DNA of 64,000 nucleotides from Methyloversatilis sp. Lineage in GTDB: Bacteria; Pseudomonadota; Gammaproteobacteria; Burkholderiales; Rhodocyclaceae. Made by a program: the position numbers and the translations under genes. The stretch spans positions 1 to 64,000 of the forward strand of contig JAGNYW010000001.1 of assembly GCA_017984755.1 (NCBI GenBank), written 5' to 3'. Shown here piece after piece: positions 24,893 through 32,207 of the stretch; position 1 is the first letter of the stretch; every line of letters starts with the position of its first letter. The notes beneath the pieces were generated by a model. That model ran no database searches and was not told the origin of the DNA. It saw only the letters and a program-made list of their open reading frames with translations.

Positions 24893-27697
24893 ATGAATGC
24901 ACCCATTGATGCTTCGGTGACGGCGGAATCGATCGAATTTTCGCTCGACGGTCAGACAATGAAGGCCCGTCCGGGCGAAACCATCATCCAGGCGGCGGCC
25001 CGTCAGGGCGTGGATATTCCGCACCTCTGCTACAAGGACGGCTACCGGCCGGATGGCAACTGCCGCGCCTGCGTGGTCGAGATCGAGGGCGAGCGCGTGC
25101 TCGCGCCCAGTTGCTGCCGGGCGCCGACGCCGGGCATGAAGGTGAAGGCCGAGTCCGAACGCGCGGTGAAGGCGCAGAAGATGGTGGTCGAGCTGCTGCT
25201 TTCCGACATGCCGGAGCAGACTTACAAGCCCGACTCGGAACTGGCGCACTGGGCGGAAAAGCTCGGTGTGACCGGTTCGCGTTTCGAAGGCCGCGACCAG
25301 CCGGCGTGCGACCAGTCGCACCCGGCCATGAGCGTGAACCTCGATGCCTGCATCCAGTGCAACCGTTGCGTGCGCGCGTGCCGCGAAGAACAGGGCAACG
25401 ACGTGATCGGCTACGCCTTCCGCGGATCGGCCTCGAAGATCGTGTTCGACCAGGACGATCCGATGGGTGCTTCCACCTGCGTGGCCTGCGGCGAATGCGT
25501 GCAGGCCTGCCCGACCGGTGCGCTGATGCCGGCCGGTGGTGTCGGCATGGTGAAGATGGACAAGACGGTCGATTCGGTCTGTCCGTACTGCGGCGTCGGT
25601 TGCCAGCTGACCTATCACGTCAAGGACGACCGCGTGCTGATGGTGACCGGCCGTGATGGCCCGGCCAATGAAGAGCGCCTGTGCGTCAAGGGCCGCTTCG
25701 GCTTCGACTACGCCCGTCACCCGCAGCGCCTCACGAAGCCGCTGATCCGCCGCGCCGATGCACCGAAGCACAAGAATTTCGTCGTTGATCCGGGCAATCC
25801 GCTGTCGGCTTTCCGCGAGGCGAGCTGGGAAGAGGCGCTGGCGTTCGCCACCGACAAGCTGCGTGAAATCCGCGACACGAAGGGGCCCAACGCCCTCGCC
25901 GGTTTCGGCTCGGCCAAAGGCTCGAACGAAGAGGCCTACCTGTTCCAGAAGCTCATCCGTACGGGCTTCGGCACCAACAACGTCGACCATTGCACGCGCC
26001 TGTGCCACGCGTCATCGGTTGCCGCCCTGCTCGAGGCTGTCGGGTCGGGTGCCGTGTCCAATCCGGTACGCGACGTACTGCATTCGGATGTGATCTTCCT
26101 GATCGGCGCCAATCCGCTGGTGAATCATCCGGTCGGCGCAACGTGGATCAAGAATGCCGTGAAGAAGGGGGCCCGGCTCATCGTGTGCGATCCGCGGCGC
26201 AACGACCTGCAGCGCTACGCCAAGCACTTCCTGCAGTTCAGGCCGGACACCGACGTGGCGATGCTGAACGCGATGATGCACGTCATCATCGAAGAAGGTC
26301 TGGTGGATGAGGCCTTCATCAAGGATCGGACGTCCGGCTTCGACGAACTGAAGAAGAACGTGGCCGACTTCAGTCCCGAAAAGATGGCGAAGATCTGCGG
26401 CGTCCCCGCGGAAACGCTGCGCGAGGTGGCGCGCATGTTCGCTACGTCGAAGGCGTCGATGATCCTCTGGGGAATGGGGGTATCTCAGCACGTGCATGGT
26501 ACCGACAACGCGCGCTGCCTGATTTCGATGGTCATGATGACCGGCCAGATCGGTCGCCGCGGCACTGGCCTGCATCCGCTGCGTGGGCAGAACAACGTCC
26601 AGGGGGCGTCTGACGCGGGTCTGATTCCGATGGTGTTTCCGGACTACCAGGCGGTCGGCAACCGCACCATCCGCGAGAAGTTCGAAGCGCTTTGGGGTAC
26701 CAAGCTGGATGCCAACCCGGGTCTGACCGTGGTCGAAATCATGGACGCCATCCATGCCGGCAAGCTGCACGGCTGCTACATCATGGGTGAAAACCCGGCC
26801 ATGTCCGACCCGGACGTCGAGCATGCGCGGGACGCACTGGCCAAGCTCGACTGTCTGGTCGTGCAGGACATCTTCCTGACCGAAACCGCCTACTTCGCCG
26901 ACGTGGTGCTGCCCGCGTCTGCCTTCCCGGAAAAGACGGGCACCTTCACCAACACCGATCGTCAGGTGCAACTGGGTCGTCAGGCAATCAATCCGCCGGG
27001 CGATGCGCGTCAGGACCTGTGGATCATCCAGCAGATGGCCAACGGTCTCGGGCTGGACTGGCATTACGACGGTGCGAAGGACGTGTTCAACGAGATGCGC
27101 CAGGCGATGCACTCGATCGCCGGCATCACATGGGATCGTCTCGAAGCCGAGCATTCGGTGACCTATCCGTGCGTGGAAGAGGGCGATCCGGGTGACGAGG
27201 TGGTGTTCATCGATTCCTTCCCGACGCAGTCGGGTCGCGCCAAGCTGGTGCCGGCCAAGCTGATCACCGCCAACGAAAGGCCGGACAGCGAATTTCCGAT
27301 GGTGCTCATCACCGGACGGCAGCTCGAGCACTGGCACACCGGTTCCATGACCCGGCGCGCGTCGGTACTCGACAGTATCGAGCCGATCGCCACCGTCACC
27401 ATCAACCCGGCCGACCTGGCGACGCTGAAGCTCAAGCCGGGCGAGGTGGTCACCGTCGAATCGCGTCGCGGCAAGATCGCGCTTTACGCGCGAATCGACG
27501 CCAACGTGCCGGTCGGGGCGGTGTTCATTCCGTTCGCTTATTACGAGGCTGCCGCCAACATGCTCACCAATCCGGCGCTGGACCCCTTCGGCAAGATTCC
27601 GGAGTTCAAGTACTGCGCCGTGCGCCTGAAGAAGGGCGGCACGCCGACCCGGCTGTCCTCCTACGGTGGCGGACAGGCGCGGATGGCAAGTACTTGA
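24893..27697 (+). CDS. NAD-dependent formate dehydrogenase alpha subunit (molybdenum/tungsten)
   Basis: 934 residues. An N-terminal NuoG-like part holds a [2Fe-2S] site (Cys46, 57, 60, 74), then two ferredoxin [4Fe-4S] sites (Cys153/156/159/163 and Cys196/199/202/206), followed by the catalytic part with a [4Fe-4S] site (Cys230/233/237/264). The active-site motif NVDHCTRLCHASSV has Cys371 where E. coli FdhF has selenocysteine, so this is the Cys type. It oxidises formate to CO2 in the cytoplasm with a bis-MGD cofactor. AAGGGACGGCAAGAAA precedes the ATG. No fdhD-like chaperone or small delta subunit follows. Confidence 0.92.
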   Translation: MNAPIDASVTAESIEFSLDGQTMKARPGETIIQAAARQGVDIPHLCYKDGYRPDGNCRACVVEIEGERVLAPSCCRAPTPGMKVKAESERAVKAQKMVVELLLSDMPEQTYKPDSELAHWAEKLGVTGSRFEGRDQPACDQSHPAMSVNLDACIQCNRCVRACREEQGNDVIGYAFRGSASKIVFDQDDPMGASTCVACGECVQACPTGALMPAGGVGMVKMDKTVDSVCPYCGVGCQLTYHVKDDRVLMVTGRDGPANEERLCVKGRFGFDYARHPQRLTKPLIRRADAPKHKNFVVDPGNPLSAFREASWEEALAFATDKLREIRDTKGPNALAGFGSAKGSNEEAYLFQKLIRTGFGTNNVDHCTRLCHASSVAALLEAVGSGAVSNPVRDVLHSDVIFLIGANPLVNHPVGATWIKNAVKKGARLIVCDPRRNDLQRYAKHFLQFRPDTDVAMLNAMMHVIIEEGLVDEAFIKDRTSGFDELKKNVADFSPEKMAKICGVPAETLREVARMFATSKASMILWGMGVSQHVHGTDNARCLISMVMMTGQIGRRGTGLHPLRGQNNVQGASDAGLIPMVFPDYQAVGNRTIREKFEALWGTKLDANPGLTVVEIMDAIHAGKLHGCYIMGENPAMSDPDVEHARDALAKLDCLVVQDIFLTETAYFADVVLPASAFPEKTGTFTNTDRQVQLGRQAINPPGDARQDLWIIQQMANGLGLDWHYDGAKDVFNEMRQAMHSIAGITWDRLEAEHSVTYPCVEEGDPGDEVVFIDSFPTQSGRAKLVPAKLITANERPDSEFPMVLITGRQLEHWHTGSMTRRASVLDSIEPIATVTINPADLATLKLKPGEVVTVESRRGKIALYARIDANVPVGAVFIPFAYYEAAANMLTNPALDPFGKIPEFKYCAVRLKKGGTPTRLSSYGGGQARMAST

Positions 27698-27945
27698 GGG
27701 AAATGAATGCCTCGAGGGGCCGGGGTTGGGCGCCCCGGTTTCACAGATTGTTGATTGGCCGTCTGCTGGAGGCGCTAATCCCTCATCGTGCCTCGAATGC
27801 AGGGTTTTACTGAGCAGAACCGACTCGCAGGGCCTGCCGTGTGCTGTGTCGCGACGGACATCCGCACTGAGCTTCGCCGAGCAGGCACACTCACGAATGA
27901 CGTACGCGGCTCCGAGCCGCCGTTGTCATTCGCGTCAAACTGCGC

Positions 27946-28773
27946 TCAGCGCATGCGCCGCCTTGCCGCGAAACCGACCATGCCCATGCCCGCCAGCAGC
28001 ATTGCCCAGACTTCAGGCTCGGGTACGGGCGCACCGTACAGAAACTGTGCCCCCGCGATGTCGTCCGCATCGAGTTCGCGATTGATGGAGCCGAAGCAGG
28101 CGAAATCGACCTGCATCACCGGACACATTCCATCCACCGGCGGATGCGCGAGTCCGATTGCATGCCCCATTTCGTGCAGCAGCAAGCTTTCGAAATCGTT
28201 GGGTGCAAACGAGGTGTTGTAGGCATCACCTTCATTTCCGGGTGCGAACTGGTAGAACGAATTCGCGGCGAAAATGATGTCACCCGCACCGGTGCCGCCG
28301 TTGGGAGGCGGCGCGAAGCCCACGGCGCCACCGCCGCTGGCGAAATTGAACGCACCGATACGAATGTGGCCTGTTGCACCGGCTACCGCCGACGGGTCGT
28401 TGATAGCCACGCCGCTATCGCTGTCGAACTTCACGAAGGAAATGTTCGCCGCCACCGACCATTTGTCGAATGCCGCGGAAAAGAACGGCTCCAGACTGGT
28501 CAGCGTCCGCAATGAGAACCCGCCACCTGGAAAGTTTTCGATATTGATGGAATCAACGCTCAAGCCCGGGCAGGCGTCGCCACAGTAATCCGCATTCCCC
28601 GATGTTCCGGCAGGCATGAAACTCCATGTGATCACGCCGCCCGGTGTGCCGTTCGCGTTGTCGCCCCATTTGAGCGAGCTATTGGCGTCGATGGGAAATA
28701 CCGAAAACGCCTGTGCCTGCGTACTCAACAGTGCGGTGCATAAAATACCGACCCCAGCTATCCACTGTTTCAT
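27946..28773 (-). CDS. PEP-CTERM-anchored matrixin-type metalloprotease
   Basis: 275 residues: a signal peptide ending TQAQA, a secreted domain with the full metzincin zinc motif HEMGHAIGLAH (HExxHxxGxxH) at about residues 190-200, and a C-terminal PEP-CTERM signal (VPEPEVWAMLLAGMGMVGFAARRR) for exosortase processing. Cysteines DYCGDAC and MCPVMQVDFAC may form disulfides. GAGGAG lies eight bases before ATG 28773. A sigma-54-type promoter lies upstream. It is likely a surface or extracellular protease connected with exopolysaccharide/PEP-CTERM biology; the exosortase must be elsewhere. Confidence 0.9.
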   Translation of the reverse strand: MKQWIAGVGILCTALLSTQAQAFSVFPIDANSSLKWGDNANGTPGGVITWSFMPAGTSGNADYCGDACPGLSVDSINIENFPGGGFSLRTLTSLEPFFSAAFDKWSVAANISFVKFDSDSGVAINDPSAVAGATGHIRIGAFNFASGGGAVGFAPPPNGGTGAGDIIFAANSFYQFAPGNEGDAYNTSFAPNDFESLLLHEMGHAIGLAHPPVDGMCPVMQVDFACFGSINRELDADDIAGAQFLYGAPVPEPEVWAMLLAGMGMVGFAARRRMR

Positions 28774-28819
28774 GTGTGATCTCCTCAAGTCCATGTTGGT
28801 CGGTAATTTCAATGTAAAA

Positions 28820-28835
28820 AGCAATTACCATGCCG
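28820..28835 (-). promoter_or_regulatory. Predicted sigma-54 (-24/-12) promoter of the matrixin gene
   Basis: On the minus strand the bases read CGGCATGGTAATTGCT, against the consensus TGGCAYGN4TTGCW: the GG and GC pairs are ten bases apart as required and only the first base differs. It points at the PEP-CTERM protease, whose ATG lies about 48 bases further on. Sigma-54 control of PEP-CTERM genes through the PrsK/PrsR pair is known in related bacteria. Confidence 0.6.
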
Positions 28836-29154
28836 ACATGTATTTTATCTTTTACTTCAATGCCTTGAAGATTATCTGATGCAGCGTTGCGGTCGATGTG
28901 TCAAGTTCTCCGACAGTTTGGGAAACGCTGATCAAAGCGACCCTTTCCGGGATTTTACATATCGGAAGTCTTTTCCACGAAATTCGCGTCTTCAGGACAT
29001 CGAATTCGGTCCGTTTTTCATTTCCGAATCACTGATCCGGCGATGTTTCGGGGCTCATCGCCCCTATTTCTTGCCCTCAGAACGCAGCTGTCCTGCGTGG
29101 CGCGCACAGAATTCGTTGCGACAGCACCGGATTCGCCATCGCGAACGGCACCTG
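28836..29154. other. Intergenic stretch, nothing recognised
   Basis: The part nearest the protease gene is clearly richer in A and T than the surroundings, as expected for a regulatory region. The rest has no frame with protein-like composition and no RNA structure I recognise. It ends at the decayed transposase. Confidence 0.5.
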
Positions 29155-29856
29155 TCACCGCGCCGTGTACGTCGCCCAATGGAACACGTGCTCGACCCTT
29201 CGAGCGGATGCTCGCCTTGGCGTGCAGAGAAACTTGCGCACCGGGTCGGTCGAGTCGAGCTTCTTGTACGTTGAGTGCCTGCGCACGATCACGAATTCGG
29301 CGGCGCAGTCTTTCAGCGCCTCACACATTTTCGCGCCTCGGCAATCGGCGTCGGCATGCACGTGCTTCTCTCACTGTGCAGCACGCTCACCCTCCTTGTT
29401 CTTCTTCGAGGGCGTTGCGGCGATCAAGGCAGCATCGACGATGGTGCCTTCGCGCAGGATGTGGCGCATCCGACCGACTTGTTCGCGGATAGACGCGAGG
29501 ATGCGTATCGGCATCTTGTCGCGTTCGAGCAGGGAGCGGAGCTTCAGCAGCGTGATCGCGTCACGCGACTGCATTTCGATCAGATCCACACCTACAAAGC
29601 TGCGTACCGCAATGCTGTCGACAATCGCGTCCTCAATTCCTTCGTCGGACAGGCCCTGGCAGTCCTGACTCAGGTACATGCGCAGCATCGTCTCCGATCC
29701 CACCGGCGGGCGCCCCCGCTTGCCACGGTAGTAGCGCGGCTCGATCAGTACCGACCACGGCATCAATCGATCCAGGTGGCTCAGGAATTATTCCCCGAGG
29801 CCTTGATTCTTGGGCGCCGAGTACTCCATGTCGGCGGAGCCGGTTTGCTTTTTCAT
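29155..29856 (-). pseudogene. Decayed IS5-family transposase
   Basis: One minus-strand frame can be read across the whole stretch as an IS5-family transposase. It starts MKKQTGSADMEYS at 29856, meets a TAA at 29788-29790, continues FLSHLDRLMPWSVLIEP and GKRGRPPVGSETMLRMYL to LREGTIVDAALIAATPS with KNKEGERAAQ, then meets a TGA at 29371-29373. Past that it jumps, still in frame, to a late segment (HADADCRGAKMCEALKDC ... STYKKLDSTDPVRKF, RVEHVFHW). The middle, including the expected second catalytic Asp region, is deleted and the C-terminus is missing. No intact terminal repeats were found. It is a dead remnant. Confidence 0.85.
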
Positions 29857-30176
29857 CGAGGTGATCGCAAGACTCGGGATGAATTGGGCGTTCCATGTGG
29901 ACAGGGTCAGATCAGTGTCTCCTGAGCTTCCCCGAAACTCCTTCCGACCGGGGTAACCTGAGCGTGGCGCCACTTCTGGAAGGCTTGAAATGAAATTCGA
30001 TGCGCACGGACTTCGCGCTTTTTGCGCCGTAGTCGATACTGTACGCGCGCCAGCAGGCATGGAAGGCTGACGCAATGGATAGTCAAGGCTTTGCGGCCTC
30101 GTCCCCAGGGTTTTTGCCCGGCGATTGAGCTGGATCATTGACGGCACGCCCGCCGGACCTATACCCTGCGCGTGCT
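29857..30176. other. Intergenic stretch, nothing recognised
   Basis: This lies between the transposase relic and the cobalamin riboswitch. Short open frames are present on both strands but none has a ribosome-binding site or a recognisable domain. It may hold the promoter of the B12 operon and the outer flank of the lost insertion sequence. I could not find matching inverted or direct repeats. Confidence 0.45.
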
Positions 30177-30367
30177 TCAGGTGCCCTGACCAGCGTTCGC
30201 TGCGAAGGGTGAAACGGGAAGTCCGGTGAGCGCCTGCATCTCAGGTTGCGATCCCGGCGCTGCCCCCGCAACGGTAAGCGAGTCGTAGCGATCCAATCAG
30301 CCACTGTGCGTCGGGCATGGGAAGGCGGGTCGCACATTTCCCTCGCGAGCCCGGAGACCGGCCTGAC
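30177..30367 (+). promoter_or_regulatory. Cobalamin riboswitch
   Basis: All the signature blocks of the adenosylcobalamin aptamer occur in order: CAGGTGCCC at the 5' end, AAGGGTGAAACGGGAAG with CCGGTG, the B12 box core GCTGCCCCCGCAACGGTAAG, GAGTC, GCCACTG, GGGAAGGCGG, and the closing GAGCCCGGAGACCGGCCTG. It lies 156 bases before the first gene of the operon. High B12 should switch the downstream genes off. Confidence 0.95.
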
Positions 30368-30471
30368 GCAATTGACCGATGGCTGCGGTGGGCGGCGGAG
30401 GTGCGCATCCGCTGTGCCCGGTTGTCCTGCCGCGCAGATGGTGCGTCGCTTCCCTTCTCTCTTCAGACCTT

Positions 30472-30506
30472 CGGATTTCCGAAATCCGCCGGCGGGTGCT
30501 GCCGGC
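30472..30506 (+). promoter_or_regulatory. Hairpins of the probable riboswitch expression platform
   Basis: Two adjacent stems lie just before the AAGGAGG ribosome-binding site: CGGATTT/AAATCCG (30472-30488) and GCCGGC/GCCGGC (30488-30506). There is no U tract, so translational control of the following gene is more likely than termination. Base-pairing with the aptamer was not modelled. Confidence 0.4.
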
Positions 30507-30523
30507 GCTGCAAGGAGGTCTGC

Positions 30524-31321
30524 ATGCGTACCATTCTTCTCACATCCCTCATCGGACTGGCGTTTGCCGGCTCCGCCCAGGCCGGCCCGTTCGCGCCGGC
30601 CGCCGGTCAGCCCGGGTCAACGGCCATCAGCAAGGACAGCCCGGCTTTCGTACAGTGGGCGAGCGGCCATGTCGACTATCAGCCCGGTCCCAACGTCGAT
30701 GCCACGTGGAAGACGCCGGAAAAAGGTCTGGGCGTGGCCCAGGGCGGCGCGACCGACATCGTCGTGCTCGGCGACGGCGGCAGGATCACGCTCACCTTCG
30801 GCGGTTACATCACGAACGGTGCGGGCGCCGATTTTGCGGTGTTCGAGAACGGCTTCATGGATACCTTCCTCGAACTGGCGTTCGTCGAGGTGTCGTCCAA
30901 CGGGACCGATTTCTTCCGCTTTCCGAACTTCTCGTTCACGGCCGGCCCGGTCGGCGGCTTCGGCCTGATCGACCCGACCAATATCGAAGGTCTGGCCGGC
31001 AAGTACCGCGCCGGCTTCGGCACCCCGTTCGATCTCGATGTGCTGAGCGGCATCGCCAGGCTGGACGTGAACAAGGTGCAGTACGTGCGTCTGATCGACG
31101 TCGTCGGCAACGGCTCGACCTTCGACAGTTTCCCGGCCGCGTTCGGCGGACCGCACCCGATCTACGACCCGTATCCGACAACCGGCAGCAGCGGCTTCGA
31201 CCTCGACGCCGTCGGCGTCATCCACTACGCGGCACTGCCGGCCGTGCCCGAGCCGTCGCAGTGGGCGATGTACTGCGCGGCACTCGGCCTGCTCGGTCTG
31301 GTCGCCCGCCGTCGCGGCTGA
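30524..31321 (+). CDS. PEP-CTERM surface protein, first gene of the B12 riboswitch operon
   Basis: 265 residues with a signal peptide (cut near AQA), a beta-rich secreted domain, and a C-terminal PEP-CTERM signal (VPEPSQWAMYCAALGLLGLVARRRG). The middle includes ITLTFGGYI, FAVFENGFMDTF and LAFVEVSSNGTDFFRFP, typical of an extracellular beta-sandwich; no enzyme motif is visible and I know no name for the domain. AAGGAGG stands six bases before ATG. The riboswitch and the receptor two genes later suggest a role in capturing cobalamin or another corrinoid at the surface. Confidence 0.85.
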   Translation: MRTILLTSLIGLAFAGSAQAGPFAPAAGQPGSTAISKDSPAFVQWASGHVDYQPGPNVDATWKTPEKGLGVAQGGATDIVVLGDGGRITLTFGGYITNGAGADFAVFENGFMDTFLELAFVEVSSNGTDFFRFPNFSFTAGPVGGFGLIDPTNIEGLAGKYRAGFGTPFDLDVLSGIARLDVNKVQYVRLIDVVGNGSTFDSFPAAFGGPHPIYDPYPTTGSSGFDLDAVGVIHYAALPAVPEPSQWAMYCAALGLLGLVARRRG

Positions 31322-31354
31322 TGCCGCACCCGCTCACCACGAAAGATCACTGAC

Positions 31355-32155
31355 ATGAACAAGACACTACTTGCCTTCGCGCTGGGCGCACTGGCAGCCA
31401 GCCATGGCGTGCACGCAGCGCCCCCCTCGGTTGCCACGTTCGAAGACGCACCGCTGGCATCCGAAAGCCACTTCTTTCCGCAAGTGACGACCACCTTCAC
31501 CAGCGGAGCCGCCACCTTCAATCACTCCTATTCGGACTTCGGTGGCGGCTGCTGCCATGTTGACTGGGTGTACTCGAACCGCACCGACACAACGACCGGC
31601 AACTTCACCAATCAGCACAGCGCGATCACCGGCGGCGGCGCCGACGGATCAGCTCATTACGCCATCGCCAACTTCGGCGCGCCGACGGTCAGCTTTGCGT
31701 CGGCCGTCAGTGTGCAGGGGGCGTACTTCACCAATACGACGTTCACCGGCCGGACCATGCTCGACGGCGACACCCTGTTCGGCTTTTCGAAGCAGTTCGG
31801 CGGCGCCAGCGGCGATGATGCCGACTACCTGAAGCTGACCATCATCGGCAAGGACGGCGGCGGTACAACGACCGGCAGCGTCGAGTTCATGCTGGCCGAC
31901 TACCGGTTCGACGAGAACGCGCAGGACTACGTGGTGACCGACTGGCGCTGGGTCGATCTCGCCGCACTCGGCACGGTCAGCAGTCTGCAGTTCGCGCTGG
32001 TTTCGAGCGACAGCGGTGAATTCGGCATCAACACGCCGGCCTATTTCGCACTCGACAATCTGACCGTCACCGCGGTGCCGGAGCCGGGGCAGGTCGCGCT
32101 GCTGCTGGCTGGTCTGGCGCTGGTCGGCGCGGTCGCGCGCCGCCGTCGCGGCTGA
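31355..32155 (+). CDS. DUF4465-like PEP-CTERM protein, candidate B12-binding protein
   Basis: 266 residues: signal peptide cut near VHA, a secreted domain resembling DUF4465 (SATFNHSY-like TFNHSYSDFGGGCCHVDW, GAYFTNTTFT, LTIIGKDG, WRWVDLAALG), and a PEP-CTERM tail (VPEPGQVALLLAGLALVG). Family knowledge, from memory: DUF4465 proteins of Bacteroidetes B12 loci (BtuH) bind vitamin B12 at the cell surface. That makes a similar job likely here, although PEP-CTERM anchoring differs from the Bacteroidetes lipoprotein anchor. It is 33 bases after the previous gene and under the same riboswitch. Confidence 0.83.
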   Translation: MNKTLLAFALGALAASHGVHAAPPSVATFEDAPLASESHFFPQVTTTFTSGAATFNHSYSDFGGGCCHVDWVYSNRTDTTTGNFTNQHSAITGGGADGSAHYAIANFGAPTVSFASAVSVQGAYFTNTTFTGRTMLDGDTLFGFSKQFGGASGDDADYLKLTIIGKDGGGTTTGSVEFMLADYRFDENAQDYVVTDWRWVDLAALGTVSSLQFALVSSDSGEFGINTPAYFALDNLTVTAVPEPGQVALLLAGLALVGAVARRRRG

Positions 32156-32167
32156 TTCCCCCGGAGT

Positions 32168-32197
32168 CACCCGCACGCCCTCCGTGGTGTGCGGGTG
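32168..32197 (+). promoter_or_regulatory. Nine-base intercistronic hairpin
   Basis: CACCCGCAC and GTGCGGGTG pair perfectly around a 12-base loop between the DUF4465-like gene and the receptor gene. No U tract follows. It may protect the upstream mRNA end or reduce readthrough so that the receptor is made in a different amount. Confidence 0.5.
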
Positions 32198-32207
32198 ATG
32201 CGCATCG

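Noticed and set aside
22910-26008. A 1032-codon open frame antisense to the formate dehydrogenase genes.
   Set aside because: Same low-complexity antisense composition; the sense strand has unmistakable formate dehydrogenase domains.
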